Shown here: in pieces, positions 17,122-26,448 of the stretch | Position numbering within the stretch: position 1 is the stretch's first letter | Layout: each line of letters starts with the position of its first letter | Assembly: GCF_015354335.1 (NCBI RefSeq) | Contig: NZ_JADKYR010000002.1 | Location: 62,001 to 126,000 of the forward strand | Direction: 5' to 3' | DNA length: 64,000 bases | From: Methylophilus sp. 13 | Lineage (GTDB): Bacteria; Pseudomonadota; Gammaproteobacteria; Burkholderiales; Methylophilaceae | Notes under the pieces: generated by a model | The model's database searches: none | Told to the model about the DNA's origin: nothing | Seen by the model: the letters and a program-made list of their open reading frames with translations, nothing else | Program-made: the position numbers and the translations under genes

Positions 17122-18075
17122 TTACAGTTTTGCGGCTAATGCAGCTTCCAGTTTGTTCTGGTCAGCCACGAAACCACGGATACCTTCAGCCAATTTTTCT
17201 GTCGCCATTGGATCCTGATTCAATTCAAAGCGGAACTGCTCTTCTGTCAATTTGGCAGGCACTTCTTTGGTTTTTCCACCATCTTTCAACACTTGAGTCA
17301 ATGTACCTTCAGTTGCAGCCAACTCTTGCAGCAGGTTTGGAGACACGGTCAAACGGTCACAACCAGCCAAGGCAATCAGCTCGCCAGTGTTACGGAAAGA
17401 AGCACCCATTACCACGGTTTTGTAACCGTGCTCTTTATAGTACTGGTAGATTGCGCGCACAGAAACTACACCTGGGTCAGTTTCTTGTGTGTACTCAGTG
17501 CCTGGGTTTTTCGCTTTGTACCAGTCGAGGATACGGCCAACGAATGGGGAGATCAGGAATACGCCAGCTTCAGCACACGCACGGGCTTGACCAAAACCAA
17601 ACAGCAAAGTCAGGTTACATTGGATGCCTTCTTTTTCCAGAATCTCACCGGCCTTAATACCTTCCCAGGTAGAAGCCAGTTTGATCAATACGCGATCTTT
17701 GCTGATGCCAGACTCTTGGTACAGGCTGATCAATTTGCGACCTTTAGCAACCATCGCGTCGATATTGAAAGACAGACGTGCATCCACTTCTGTAGAAATA
17801 CGGCCTGGAACCACTTTCGTGATTTCAGCGCCAATCAACACAGCCAATTTATCCGCTGCGTTTTCAATTTGTTGCTCTTTAGAGCCGCCTTGTGCTTTAG
17901 CATAAGCAATGGCAGTGTCAATCAATGGTGCGTATTCAGGGATTTGGCTAGCCTTCAACACCAGAGATGGGTTTGTGGTTGCATCCACAGGTTTAACACT
18001 TTTGATTGCTTCAACATCACCAGTGTCAGCCACGATGGTTGTCATTGCTTTCAACTGATCTAATAAATTTGCCAT
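17122..18075 (-). CDS. tal: Transaldolase
   Basis: 317 residues, TalB-type length. Transfers dihydroxyacetone between sugar phosphates; in the RuMP cycle it regenerates ribulose 5-phosphate. The signature [12 protein letters not shown] is at the N-terminus, the Schiff-base lysine motif [14 protein letters not shown] in the middle, and [10 protein letters not shown] and [11 protein letters not shown] follow. The start ATG 18075 has AGGAG. Lies upstream of hps and phi, with its own promoter and terminator, so the three RuMP genes are adjacent but probably separately tuned. Confidence 0.96.
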   Translation of the reverse strand: MANLLDQLKAMTTIVADTGDVEAIKSVKPVDATTNPSLVLKASQIPEYAPLIDTAIAYAKAQGGSKEQQIENAADKLAVLIGAEITKVVPGRISTEVDARLSFNIDAMVAKGRKLISLYQESGISKDRVLIKLASTWEGIKAGEILEKEGIQCNLTLLFGFGQARACAEAGVFLISPFVGRILDWYKAKNPGTEYTQETDPGVVSVRAIYQYYKEHGYKTVVMGASFRNTGELIALAGCDRLTVSPNLLQELAATEGTLTQVLKDGGKTKEVPAKLTEEQFRFELNQDPMATEKLAEGIRGFVADQNKLEAALAAKL

Positions 18076-18136
18076 TCGATTGCTCCTAAAAATTGCAATT
18101 ATCGTTTACGTATTGTTATACACAAAAACCTCGAAC

Positions 18137-18166
18137 ATTATAACTGAATTTATTTGAGTTGGTTAA
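18137..18166 (-). promoter_or_regulatory. Promoter of tal
   Basis: Minus-strand TTAACC (-35) and a perfect TATAAT (-10) with an 18-base spacer, about 60 bases upstream of the tal ATG. Confidence 0.55.
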
Positions 18167-18229
18167 GCCTCGTTTTGGCCTTGGATAAGCCCCGGGGCCA
18201 GGTCTACCTCACACACAACGCGTATTTTT

Positions 18230-18243
18230 TTGATTAAAATCAA
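18230..18243 (+). promoter_or_regulatory. FNR/Anr-type binding site upstream of the Rieske oxygenase gene
   Basis: The 14-mer TTGATTAAAATCAA is a perfect match to the FNR/Anr/Dnr consensus TTGAT-N4-ATCAA. A TACAGT hexamer at 18262-18267 could be the -10 of a promoter activated from about -40, reading toward the Rieske gene at 18350. The site also lies 155 bases upstream of tal. Not tested; the match is seen, the function is inferred. Confidence 0.6.
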
Positions 18244-18349
18244 ATGATTGAGCCGGATTTTTACAGTGAATAAAGGCGCTTTGACTTTTCATTTACCCCC
18301 TTTTCGGGCACAATTCACCTTTTTTGCAAGTAATCTATCCGTTGGGCAT

Positions 18350-19501
18350 ATGGGCTCTGTCACCTCTTTAAATAAAGAACACCATCAGACTCGCTTCGCA
18401 CAATTACCCGTAGACTGGTATCTCAACCCGGAAATCTATGCGCTGGAGCAGGCGCATTTGTTTTCCTTGCTGCCACAATACATGGGGCATACGCGCATGG
18501 TGCCTAACGCCGGAGACTACCGGGCGCTGGATTGGATGCACGACGCCGTGGCCTTGGTCAACCAGCAAGGCACGCCTCAACTGATCAGCAATATTTGCCG
18601 TCACCGGCAAGCAGTCATGCTCAATGGACAAGGCAATACGCAACATATCGTCTGTCCGCTTCATCGCTGGACATACGACCTGAGCGGACAATTGCTCGGC
18701 GCCCCGCATTTTGAGCAAACCCCTTGCCTGCACCTTGAAAAACAATCCCTGACAGAATGGCAAGGCCTGCTTTTTAAAGCGAACGAGACCACTGGCAAAC
18801 AAAAAGGTCTGGAGATTAGCCAGGTGTTAAAAACGCTTGGTTGCAAGCAGGACTTTGACTTCACCGGCTATTATTTTGATTCGGCGATTGTGGATCACTA
18901 TGATTTCAACTGGAAGACTTTTATCGAAGTCTACCTGGAAGACTACCATGTAGGCCCTTTCCACCCTGGCCTGAACCAGTTTGTTGATTGTGGTGAACTG
19001 CACTGGGAATTTGGCGAACACTACAGCGTACAAACCGTGGGCTACAAACCGCTGCCAGATTACAGCCTGTCGCCAGTCTACAAGCAGTGGCAACAAACGG
19101 TCACCGATTACCAACAAGGCACCGCGCCCAAATACGGCGCCATCTGGTTCGTCATGTATCCTTTCCTGATGATCGAGTGGTACCCCAATGTGTTGGTCGT
19201 CTCCCACATCATCCCGACCGGCGTCGAGTCGTGCAAAAACGTGGTCGAATTTTACTATCCAGAAGATATTGCGCTGTTTGAGCGTGAATACATCAAAGCG
19301 CAGCAAGCGGCTTATTTTGAGACCGCAGTAGAAGATAAAGAAATCTGCCAGCGTATGCAGGATGGCCGCAAAGGCTTGTATCTGCTAGGTAAAGATGAGC
19401 GTGGCCCCTATCAGCACCCGATGGAAACAGGACTGGAACACTTCCATCAATGGTATCGCCGCCAGATGGAACCGCATCTACCTGCCCACTTGCCACGCTA
19501 A
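18350..19501 (+). CDS. Rieske-type non-haem iron oxygenase, alpha-subunit family
   Basis: 383 residues from ATG 18350; the frame is open from TTG 18248 but the added residues do not look like the family. The N-terminal Rieske [2Fe-2S] domain has CRH and CPLHRW motifs (C-x-H...C-x2-H). The catalytic domain has YLEDYHVGPFHPGL, giving the two His of the mononuclear Fe site. Similar to choline-monooxygenase/ring-hydroxylating oxygenases, but no reductase is adjacent, so partner and substrate are unknown. A perfect FNR-type box lies upstream. Followed at 26 bases by a transporter gene, probably co-transcribed. Confidence 0.85.
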   Translation: MGSVTSLNKEHHQTRFAQLPVDWYLNPEIYALEQAHLFSLLPQYMGHTRMVPNAGDYRALDWMHDAVALVNQQGTPQLISNICRHRQAVMLNGQGNTQHIVCPLHRWTYDLSGQLLGAPHFEQTPCLHLEKQSLTEWQGLLFKANETTGKQKGLEISQVLKTLGCKQDFDFTGYYFDSAIVDHYDFNWKTFIEVYLEDYHVGPFHPGLNQFVDCGELHWEFGEHYSVQTVGYKPLPDYSLSPVYKQWQQTVTDYQQGTAPKYGAIWFVMYPFLMIEWYPNVLVVSHIIPTGVESCKNVVEFYYPEDIALFEREYIKAQQAAYFETAVEDKEICQRMQDGRKGLYLLGKDERGPYQHPMETGLEHFHQWYRRQMEPHLPAHLPR

Positions 19502-19527
19502 CCGAACACACACCTTACTGTTTCCGC

Positions 19528-20427
19528 TTGAAAAAACCACCTTCCCCACGCTCCTGGCACCCCCAACATTGGCAGCTGGGTAGCTACTGGATGTTGCTGG
19601 CAGGCTTGGGGTTTGCCATCATGGGCGCATTTGTCAAAGCAGGCGCAGCACGCTTCACCACCAGTGAACTGGTGTTTTACCGCTCTGCCTTTGGCTTTGT
19701 GATGATTGCCGCCATCGTTTACGGTCAAGGCAAGCAGATAAAAACACCACTACTCAATATGCAGTTACGCAGGGCCGGCGTGGGGTTCACGGCCTTGCTG
19801 CTATTTTTCTATGCCATCGCGCATTTACCGCTGGCCACAGCCATTACACTCAATTACACCTCGCCCATGTTCCTCGCGCTGCTCTCCCCCTGGCTGCTCA
19901 CAGGCGACCAGCCACTGACGCGCCAACAGCGGTTGAGGCTTAATCTATGCGTGGTGGGAGGCTTTATTGGCATTTGCCTGCTTTTGCAACCTACGTTCCA
20001 TCGCGAGCAATGGCTGGCCGGGGGCGTGGGTCTGCTCTCAGGCATTGGGGCAGCGCTCGCCTATGTCCACGTCAAACAACTGGGGATACAAGGCGAACCC
20101 GACTGGCGTACCGTCTTTTACTTCACACTGGTGTGCACGATTGCCAGTGGCGGCTGGATGTTGATCGACCATGTCACAGCTCTACGCTGGCAAGACCTGC
20201 CATTATTGTGCGGTCTCGGCCTGTCGGCAACCCTGAGCCAACTGGCGCTTACCCGCGCTTACCGCACAGGCAACACCTTGACGGTGGCAAGCCTGGCTTA
20301 TAGCACCATCGTCTTTGCCACCCTGCTTGGGATCCTCTTCTGGGCAGAAGCCCTGAGTCTGCTTGAAACAGCAGGCATGCTGTTGATTATCGCCTTTGGT
20401 GTTTTAAGTACCCGCAGCCGCGCTTAA
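19528..20427 (+). CDS. EamA/DMT-family transporter
   Basis: About 299 residues if TTG 19528 is the start; the first ATG that precedes the hydrophobic core is at 19591 (MLLAGLGFAIMGAFV). Longer starts overlap the Rieske gene. Ten hydrophobic segments in two EamA repeats are apparent, with the typical ELVFYRSAFG, TAITLNYTSPMFLALL and LAYSTIVFATLLGILFWAE motifs. Inner-membrane export of an amino acid or metabolite is usual for the family; the substrate is not deducible. The position suggests transport of a Rieske substrate or product, which is only inference. Confidence 0.85.
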   Translation: MKKPPSPRSWHPQHWQLGSYWMLLAGLGFAIMGAFVKAGAARFTTSELVFYRSAFGFVMIAAIVYGQGKQIKTPLLNMQLRRAGVGFTALLLFFYAIAHLPLATAITLNYTSPMFLALLSPWLLTGDQPLTRQQRLRLNLCVVGGFIGICLLLQPTFHREQWLAGGVGLLSGIGAALAYVHVKQLGIQGEPDWRTVFYFTLVCTIASGGWMLIDHVTALRWQDLPLLCGLGLSATLSQLALTRAYRTGNTLTVASLAYSTIVFATLLGILFWAEALSLLETAGMLLIIAFGVLSTRSRA

Positions 20428-20467
20428 AGTAATCCCAAGGCCTTACCCTCCCCCAAAAATGCAATAA

Positions 20468-20501
20468 AAAAAGTCATTCTTATTGCTAAGAATGACTTTT
20501 T
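20468..20501. terminator. Bidirectional terminator
   Basis: Perfect 15-bp stem AAAAAGTCATTCTTA with a TTGC loop, between the convergent EamA gene and the response regulator gene. Confidence 0.9.
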
Positions 20502-20533
20502 ATTAAAGACCTAAGCTGGTTTTAATTGAACGC

Positions 20534-21166
20534 TTATGGCTCTAGCAAGCCACAACGCATCGCAATCAGCGCAATCTCGGCAGAGTTTTGTGCGTTGAGT
20601 TTTTGTTTGATGTTATACAGGTGCGTGCCCACGGTACGCGGACTCAAAAACAAGGTTTCAGCAATCTCGTTGGTGGATTTGCCTCGCGCCAGCGACATAA
20701 ACACTTCAAACTCACGTTCGCTGAGCACATCGACTGGATTTTGCTCACCTGATAATTGCTGAATCGCCATTTGCTGGGCCACGCTGGCTTCAAGATACTT
20801 TTTGCCTTGTGCCACACTGCGGATGGCTTTGATCAACTCTTCCGCCGCACTGCGTTTGGTGACATAGCCCATCGCACCGGCATTTAGCACGCGCTTGGGA
20901 TGCACGGAGTCTTCATGTGCAGACAGTACAAGGATACGCGCGTGGCTGTCTTTGGCGAGAATCCGCTCAATCGCCTCCATGCCGCCGATACCAGGCATGG
21001 TGATATCCATCACCACCACTTGCGGATGATGCTCCTGATAGGCCTTGATGGCTGCCTCGCCGCTTTCAGCCTCAGCAATCACCTTGATATCCTGGTCGGA
21101 CTCCAGCAACATTTTAAAACCCATCCTGACCACGGCATGGTCATCCACCAGCATTACACTAATCAC
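20534..21166 (-). CDS. NarL/UvrY-family response regulator (receiver + LuxR HTH)
   Basis: 210 residues starting with GTG at 21166, preceded by GGGGAG at six bases. The receiver domain has acidic pocket VDDH and phospho-acceptor VVVMDITMPGIGG, then K in YVTKRS. The C-terminal LuxR-type HTH shows LSEREFEVFMSLARGKSTNEIAETLFLSPRTVGTH (first part LSEREFEVF). Located 17 bases after the sensor kinase gene, so they form a pair. Methylotroph regulators of methanol oxidation (MxaB/MoxX type) belong to this family, but the target here cannot be read from sequence. Confidence 0.92.
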   Translation of the reverse strand: MISVMLVDDHAVVRMGFKMLLESDQDIKVIAEAESGEAAIKAYQEHHPQVVVMDITMPGIGGMEAIERILAKDSHARILVLSAHEDSVHPKRVLNAGAMGYVTKRSAAEELIKAIRSVAQGKKYLEASVAQQMAIQQLSGEQNPVDVLSEREFEVFMSLARGKSTNEIAETLFLSPRTVGTHLYNIKQKLNAQNSAEIALIAMRCGLLEP

Positions 21167-21183
21167 ACTTGTCTCCCCTTTAT

Positions 21184-22542
21184 TTATGCTGATTGTATAG
21201 GCAACCGAACTTCCAGGGTGGTTCCACGGCCAGCATCTGGCTGCGAAACTACTTTAAATTGCCCATGCAATGCTTGTACACGTTCACGCATGCCCAGCAA
21301 GCCAAAATGCTTGGTCTGGTCCACGTTGTCGATATGCATCCCCACGCCATCATCACAGATCATCAGGCGCAAGCCATCCTTATCCAGCAGCAAATGCACA
21401 TTGATACATTGTGCATGCGCGTGCTTGATGGCGTTATTCACCGCCTCTTGCACAATGCGGTAAAGATTGATGTTCACATTCTCGCCCATGGGCTGAAACT
21501 CGCCAGAGACATGCAGCTGTATGCTTAATTCTGGATGCTGCGCCTGGTAACCAGATATCATATCGCGCAAGGTTTCCACCAGGCCCATATTATCCATGGC
21601 GGCCGGACGTAACTGGCGGATGATATTGTGCATGCCGTCGTAAATATGGTTGGCCGCCGCCACGATGGTCTGCGCATTGGCAGAGATATCAGGCGTGGTC
21701 GCCTTGGTTTTGTTCACAATAGCCACGGCAAAGGTTTTGATCGCGGTCACATACTGGCCGAGCTCATCATGCAGCTCACGCGCCAGGCTGCGCCGCTCGT
21801 CTTCAATATGCTGCTGTATCAGTTGCGTAAGCTGGCGGTTTTGCTCCAACTGGCGCTCGGCATCCAGCGAGACAGCCATCTGGTTCAAGCTTTGGCCAAT
21901 ACGGTCAAACTCGGGCAAAGAGAAGCGCTCCAGGCGCGTTGTCAAATCACCCTGCTCTATGCGGTTAATCGCATGCAAAATATGCCTGACCGGGCGCAAG
22001 GCATGACTCAGCAAGCCATACACTAGCAAGTTGAGCAGCACAAAAAAACCAATGCCCATAATCATCAATTGCCTAAAGCCGGACCAAGCCTCCCGAATCG
22101 AGCCTTCTGCACTGGAGTGAACAATCAGCACCCCATACCGCACCCGGCGCGTCACGGTTTCGACCTTGGGAGCCACCAGGCGTACAAACCATTGTGGCGG
22201 GATGACCTCAGACTTAAAAGTGGAGCCGGGGGAAAGATACAACGGGTTATTGGCGTAGTCATACAACTCAATCCGGCTGCTGCGCACATAGCCCAAAGAG
22301 CGCAAAAAGTCCTGCAACACATAATGCGTCGGCCCCAGGCTGGGATTCATGGCAGAACTGACAATCACCGTATCCAGCAATTGCACCGTCACCCGCGTAG
22401 CCGCCTCCACCCGCTCACGAATACTGTCTTTGGTGTCGCGCACCAACACCACGCCTGCCGCGACCAAAAAAGCCAGCGACAGCATGGTGACTAAAAGATT
22501 TAACCTGAAACGTAAACTCATGGAGAGTGATGATAATCGCAA
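21184..22542 (-). CDS. Sensor histidine kinase (HisKA_3 family, membrane bound)
   Basis: About 452 residues. Start is TTG 22542 (AGGG close upstream) or ATG 22521, which lacks a clear ribosome-binding site. Order: TM helix (NLLVTMLSLAFLVAAGVVLV), periplasmic domain of about 120 residues resembling the LapD/MoxY N-terminal type, TM helix (MIMGIGFFVLLNLLVYGLL), HAMP, HisKA_3 dimerisation with phospho-His in RSLARELHDELGQY, then ATPase domain (EAVNNAIKHAHA, DDGVGM, GLLGMRERV). Paired with the downstream response regulator. Signal unknown. Confidence 0.92.
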   Translation of the reverse strand: MRLSSLSMSLRFRLNLLVTMLSLAFLVAAGVVLVRDTKDSIRERVEAATRVTVQLLDTVIVSSAMNPSLGPTHYVLQDFLRSLGYVRSSRIELYDYANNPLYLSPGSTFKSEVIPPQWFVRLVAPKVETVTRRVRYGVLIVHSSAEGSIREAWSGFRQLMIMGIGFFVLLNLLVYGLLSHALRPVRHILHAINRIEQGDLTTRLERFSLPEFDRIGQSLNQMAVSLDAERQLEQNRQLTQLIQQHIEDERRSLARELHDELGQYVTAIKTFAVAIVNKTKATTPDISANAQTIVAAANHIYDGMHNIIRQLRPAAMDNMGLVETLRDMISGYQAQHPELSIQLHVSGEFQPMGENVNINLYRIVQEAVNNAIKHAHAQCINVHLLLDKDGLRLMICDDGVGMHIDNVDQTKHFGLLGMRERVQALHGQFKVVSQPDAGRGTTLEVRLPIQSA

Positions 22543-22612
22543 TTGCCCTATTAGACTTTAACTACCGCGCATTCTCACAGCGTAAAATCATTAAATTCAA
22601 CCAATCCGGCGC

Positions 22613-23425
22613 TTAGTCTTTAATCTTCAAAGCATCCCATTCCTTGGGTTTAGGCGGGTAAGCCAATGGCAGTTGATTCAGCGTCTCCAGCAACAAACGT
22701 GAAATCAGCAGATTGCGGTTGGTTTTAGAATTGGCCGGGATCACGTACCAAGGCGCATGTTCGGTAGAAGTGGCTTGCAAGGCAGACTCATACGCTTGCA
22801 TATAATCCTCCCAAAGCGCGCGCTCCTCCAGGTCTTTCGGATTAAATTTCCAATGCTTGGTCGGTTCATCCAGACGCTCTTGTAGGCGCTCTTTTTGTTC
22901 CTCTTTCGAGATATGTAAAAAACACTTGATCAGTGTCGTGCCCGTCTCGGTCAACATACGCTCAAAATCGTTGATTTGCTGGTAACGGCGCTTGCATTCC
23001 ACATCATCAATCCAGCCATGCACCTTCACAATCAGCACATCTTCATAATGACTGCGGTTAAAAATCACCAACTCACCTTTAGCCGGCACCTGCGCATGCA
23101 CCCGCCACAAATAATCATGCGCCAGCTCATCAGCGCTAGGCGCTTTAAAACTCGCCAGACGAATGCCTAACGGGTCACAAGCACTGAACACATGCTTGAC
23201 TGTGCCATCCTTGCCGCTGGTATCCATGCCCTGCAACAGCAAAATCACCTTATGCTTGCCCTCAGCATGCAAAATATCCTGCCGCGCATTAATCGCCTCA
23301 GTCAGTTTTGCCAACTCAGCTAAATCCTGCGCTTTATCTTCACTCCGCGCAGAACGGTCATCGGGAGAATATTGCTTGAGGGAGAATTTTTTAGGGTTGA
23401 CGCGGTATTTTTCCAGCTTTTCCAT
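22613..23425 (-). CDS. Polyphosphate kinase 2 family protein
   Basis: 270 residues from ATG 23425 (MEKLEKYRVNPKKF). PPK2 enzymes transfer phosphate between polyphosphate and nucleotides. Walker A LLQGMDTSGKDG, the lid/Walker B region (VIFNRSHYEDVL) and the conserved KHWKFNPKDLEER are all present. The sequence looks closest to the group that phosphorylates AMP/ADP or nucleotides from polyphosphate, but the direction and nucleotide cannot be set by eye. Stands alone, followed by the two-component genes after a 70-base gap. Confidence 0.92.
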   Translation of the reverse strand: MEKLEKYRVNPKKFSLKQYSPDDRSARSEDKAQDLAELAKLTEAINARQDILHAEGKHKVILLLQGMDTSGKDGTVKHVFSACDPLGIRLASFKAPSADELAHDYLWRVHAQVPAKGELVIFNRSHYEDVLIVKVHGWIDDVECKRRYQQINDFERMLTETGTTLIKCFLHISKEEQKERLQERLDEPTKHWKFNPKDLEERALWEDYMQAYESALQATSTEHAPWYVIPANSKTNRNLLISRLLLETLNQLPLAYPPKPKEWDALKIKD

Positions 23426-23512
23426 AAGGCCTGCCAAGATCACAAAATCACAAGCAGTGTATCTCAAGCTGAGAGGGTTGCAAAAGGTCTGATTAGCTTG
23501 GGATCACAATAC

Positions 23513-23532
23513 GTGGGCAACGAGTTGCCCAC
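23513..23532. repeat. REP-like palindrome
   Basis: Perfect inverted repeat GTGGGCAAC-GA-GTTGCCCAC followed by CCTGC. It lacks a T-run and resembles the GGTGGGCAnnnTGCCCACC type of repetitive extragenic palindrome seen in many proteobacterial genomes. Only one copy was noticed in the window, so repetitive status is unproven. Confidence 0.45.
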
Positions 23533-23589
23533 CCTGCTCGACAGGCCTGAGAAGTCCCGTCGGATCCTACTTCCAGCTTCATAGAACGG

Positions 23590-24225
23590 CTAGGTGTTTT
23601 TTACATACTGAAGCCAAGCCTCATTTGCAACCACTCTGGATTGTGTGATTGGTATATTTTCACAACCCTCAATAGACAATAATGTTTCTTTAGTAGCCTC
23701 AAATAACGATGGTGCCATCCAAGGGCTAAGCACAATTGAACGAATAACATCCAATTCTATAGTAATGGTTTTATATCTAAGAAATTCTGTTTTCGATGAA
23801 TAGATAACTCTGTATTCGATTTCGTCTCGATACGCCTCTGCTTTAGTGAATGGCATATCGTTTAATTCAGAATATGAGGCCAGCAACTCCGTTGGCGACT
23901 TGTAATCAACAAGCCGGTGAGAAAAGCCCTGTTTTGGAATTGCCTTTAATAGCTTGTCCTTAAAGTAGTAGATACATACTCCTGCTGAGCCAGGGGAAAA
24001 TACTTTCCAATGATGATACGTCTCAATCGCTTGAGAGAAACAGGCACTCAACAAAGTTTTTAACTCTCGACGTTCTGCATAGTGCGCTAATGTTCCGCGA
24101 TCATTTGTATCGTCCCAGGTCATAGGGCTTAGTAGCGTTAATTCGCGATTCCGCAATACCGCTAAAGTTGCTGGCAAATCGGTATAACGCTTTAAGAAGC
24201 TTGCCTTGATGGACTTACTAGACAT
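23590..24225 (-). CDS. DUF2971-like protein
   Basis: 211 residues from ATG 24225 (MSSKSIKASFLKRYTDL), which has AGGTG seven bases upstream; the longer frame to 24303 is AT-rich leader. The pattern matches DUF2971: L..RELTLLSPMTWDDTNDRG, then SACFSQ, W.VFSPGSAGVCIYYFK and DEIEYRVIY. The biochemical function is unknown. Members of this family often occur in variable genome regions. Base composition is clearly more A+T rich than the neighbours, with a 320-base A+T-rich flank, suggesting recent acquisition. Could be part of a defence or stress cargo; no partner gene is present. Confidence 0.65.
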   Translation of the reverse strand: MSSKSIKASFLKRYTDLPATLAVLRNRELTLLSPMTWDDTNDRGTLAHYAERRELKTLLSACFSQAIETYHHWKVFSPGSAGVCIYYFKDKLLKAIPKQGFSHRLVDYKSPTELLASYSELNDMPFTKAEAYRDEIEYRVIYSSKTEFLRYKTITIELDVIRSIVLSPWMAPSLFEATKETLLSIEGCENIPITQSRVVANEAWLQYVKNT

Positions 24226-24542
24226 ACGACAACACCTAACATAAATCAGACAAAAAACCGAATACACCCTCTTATTAAAGATACTGTAATAAAAACATAC
24301 CAATTAATTTTTAGCACAAAATCAATTATTAATTTTATTATATCTCACCCAAATAAGGGTTTTTATGTAAAGCATATTAAGCAAACCTTTTTAAAGTTGC
24401 TAACTTTAATTGTTGACTAATTGCGGGTTGGGCTAACAGCAATCACTCCAAAAGCTGCTGATCTCTTTGGATTAAACGCCACACTTTTAATCATGACAAG
24501 TGCGTAGCTTTCATTCATGACCACTACTGATTACTCGCAATC
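24226..24542. other. A+T-rich intergenic region
   Basis: 317 bases upstream of the DUF2971 gene, unusually A+T rich (for example around 24300-24350). No coding sequence, tRNA or repeat was recognised. It probably carries the DUF2971 promoter and may mark the edge of an insertion. Confidence 0.5.
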
Positions 24543-24570
24543 AAAAACGCCAGCTTTCGCTGGCGTTTTT
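24543..24570 (-). terminator. Terminator of typA
   Basis: Perfect 12-bp stem AAAAACGCCAGC with a TTTC loop and T-run on the minus strand, just after the typA stop. Confidence 0.9.
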
Positions 24571-24584
24571 TATCAACATATCAC

Positions 24585-26393
24585 TTAGTCTTTAGAAGCA
24601 CGTTTACGCTCGTGCTCTAACAGGTAGCGTTTACGCAGACGGATGGTTTTTGGTGTGATTTCGACCAATTCGTCATCGTCAATAAACTCTACGGCACTTT
24701 CCAGGCTCAGTGAGACTGGTGGAATCAAACGCACCGCTTCGTCTGTACCAGAAGCACGCACGTTTGTGAGTTGTTTGCCTTTGATTGGGTTAACGACCAG
24801 GTCATTGTCGCGGCTATGAATGCCGATGATCATGCCTTCATACAATCTGTCGCCTGGGCTAGAGAACATTTTGCCGCGATCTTGTAGCTTCCATAAGGCA
24901 TAGGCAACGGCCTCACCTTGTTCAGCTGAAATGAGCACACCGTTACGACGGCCTGGCATGTCTGCTTTTACCGGGGCGTATTCGTCAAAAATATGCGCCA
25001 TCAAGCCAGTACCACGGGTTAAGGTTAAGAACTCACCCTGGAAACCAATCAGGCCACGTGCTGGGATGCGGTATTCCAAACGTGTGCGACCGTTACCGTC
25101 AGATTCCATGTTAGTCATTTCACCGCGACGACGACCTAACTCCTCCATGACCGCGCCCTGATTTTCATCTTCAACGTCTACAGTCAGGATTTCATAAGGC
25201 TCACATTTTTCGCCATTGATTTCTCTGAACACAACGCGTGGTTTACCTACAGCAATTTCAAAGCCTTCACGACGCATGTTTTCCAGCAAAATGGTCAGGT
25301 GCAATTCGCCACGACCAGACACACGGAAAACATCGGTGTCTTCAGTATCTTCAACGCGCAAAGCAACGTTAACCAACAACTCTTTGGTTAAACGATCACG
25401 AATTTGACGTGAGGTGATGAATTTACCTTCAGTCCCTGCTAATGGTGAGGTGTTGACCATAAAGTCCATGGTCAAAGTTGGCTCATCTACGCCCAAATGT
25501 GGCAAACCAACAGGTTTGTCGCGATCACAGATGGTGAAACCAATACCGATTTCTTCGATCCCTGAGATGATCACAATGTCGCCTGCTTCGGCTTCTTCAA
25601 CCGGCACACGCTCCAAACCTCTAAAACCGAGCACTTGGTTAATACGGCCTTGTGCGACTTGTTCATCTTCGCGCATCACTGCTACGACTTGGCCTGGCTT
25701 GATACGACCGTTAGTGATACGACCAACGCCCAAACGACCTGTATATGTCGAATAATCCAAGGCTGAAATTTGCAATTGCAATGGAGCATCGCTGTTGCCT
25801 TTTGGCGGCTCAACGTGACTCAAAATCGTTTCAAACAAGGCACGCATATTGTCTGAAGGATTTTTCAGGTCCAGCGTTGCAAAACCATTCAAGGCAGAGG
25901 CATAGACCACAGGGAAGTCTAATTGCTCATCCGTTGCACCCAAATTGGCAAACAAATCAAAAGTGTGGTTGATCACCCAATCCGGACGGGCACTTGGACG
26001 GTCTACCTTGTTAATCACGACAATAGGCTTCAAACCTAGTGCCAGTGCTTTCTTCGTCACGAAACGGGTTTGTGGCATGGGGCCGTCAACGGCATCCACC
26101 AACAGCAATACGCCATCCACCATACCCAATACACGCTCTACCTCACCACCAAAGTCGGCGTGGCCCGGGGTATCAACGATATTGATATGCGTGCCTTCAT
26201 ACGTTAAGGCGGTGTTTTTGGCCAAAATGGTAATGCCACGCTCTTTTTCGAGATCATTGCTATCCATCACACGCTCAGTCACCGCTTGGTGTGAGGCAAA
26301 AGTACCTGACTGTTGAAGTAGCTTATCGACCATGGTGGTTTTACCGTGGTCAACGTGGGCGATAATTGCGATATTTCTTAAATTGCGTGCCAT
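24585..26393 (-). CDS. typA: Ribosome-associated GTPase TypA/BipA
   Basis: 602 residues from ATG 26393 (MARNLRNIAIIAHVDHGKTT); an ATG four codons earlier is possible, neither has a clear Shine-Dalgarno. Translational GTPase that assists ribosome assembly and stress or cold adaptation. G1 AHVDHGKTT, G2 RGITI, G3 DTPGHADFG and G4 NKVDRP are visible, followed by EF-G-like domains III and V and the TypA-specific C-terminal domain ending KTIRLRKRYL. Single gene. Confidence 0.96.
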   Translation of the reverse strand: MARNLRNIAIIAHVDHGKTTMVDKLLQQSGTFASHQAVTERVMDSNDLEKERGITILAKNTALTYEGTHINIVDTPGHADFGGEVERVLGMVDGVLLLVDAVDGPMPQTRFVTKKALALGLKPIVVINKVDRPSARPDWVINHTFDLFANLGATDEQLDFPVVYASALNGFATLDLKNPSDNMRALFETILSHVEPPKGNSDAPLQLQISALDYSTYTGRLGVGRITNGRIKPGQVVAVMREDEQVAQGRINQVLGFRGLERVPVEEAEAGDIVIISGIEEIGIGFTICDRDKPVGLPHLGVDEPTLTMDFMVNTSPLAGTEGKFITSRQIRDRLTKELLVNVALRVEDTEDTDVFRVSGRGELHLTILLENMRREGFEIAVGKPRVVFREINGEKCEPYEILTVDVEDENQGAVMEELGRRRGEMTNMESDGNGRTRLEYRIPARGLIGFQGEFLTLTRGTGLMAHIFDEYAPVKADMPGRRNGVLISAEQGEAVAYALWKLQDRGKMFSSPGDRLYEGMIIGIHSRDNDLVVNPIKGKQLTNVRASGTDEAVRLIPPVSLSLESAVEFIDDDELVEITPKTIRLRKRYLLEHERKRASKD

Positions 26394-26448
26394 GTGAACT
26401 GCCATCTGTTTGGAAAGGGCGCGATTTTATCACAAATCAACTAAATAA

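Noticed and set aside
23513-23532. Rho-independent terminator upstream of ppk2
   Set aside because: The loop is only two bases and no T-run follows on either strand; a REP-like palindrome fits better.
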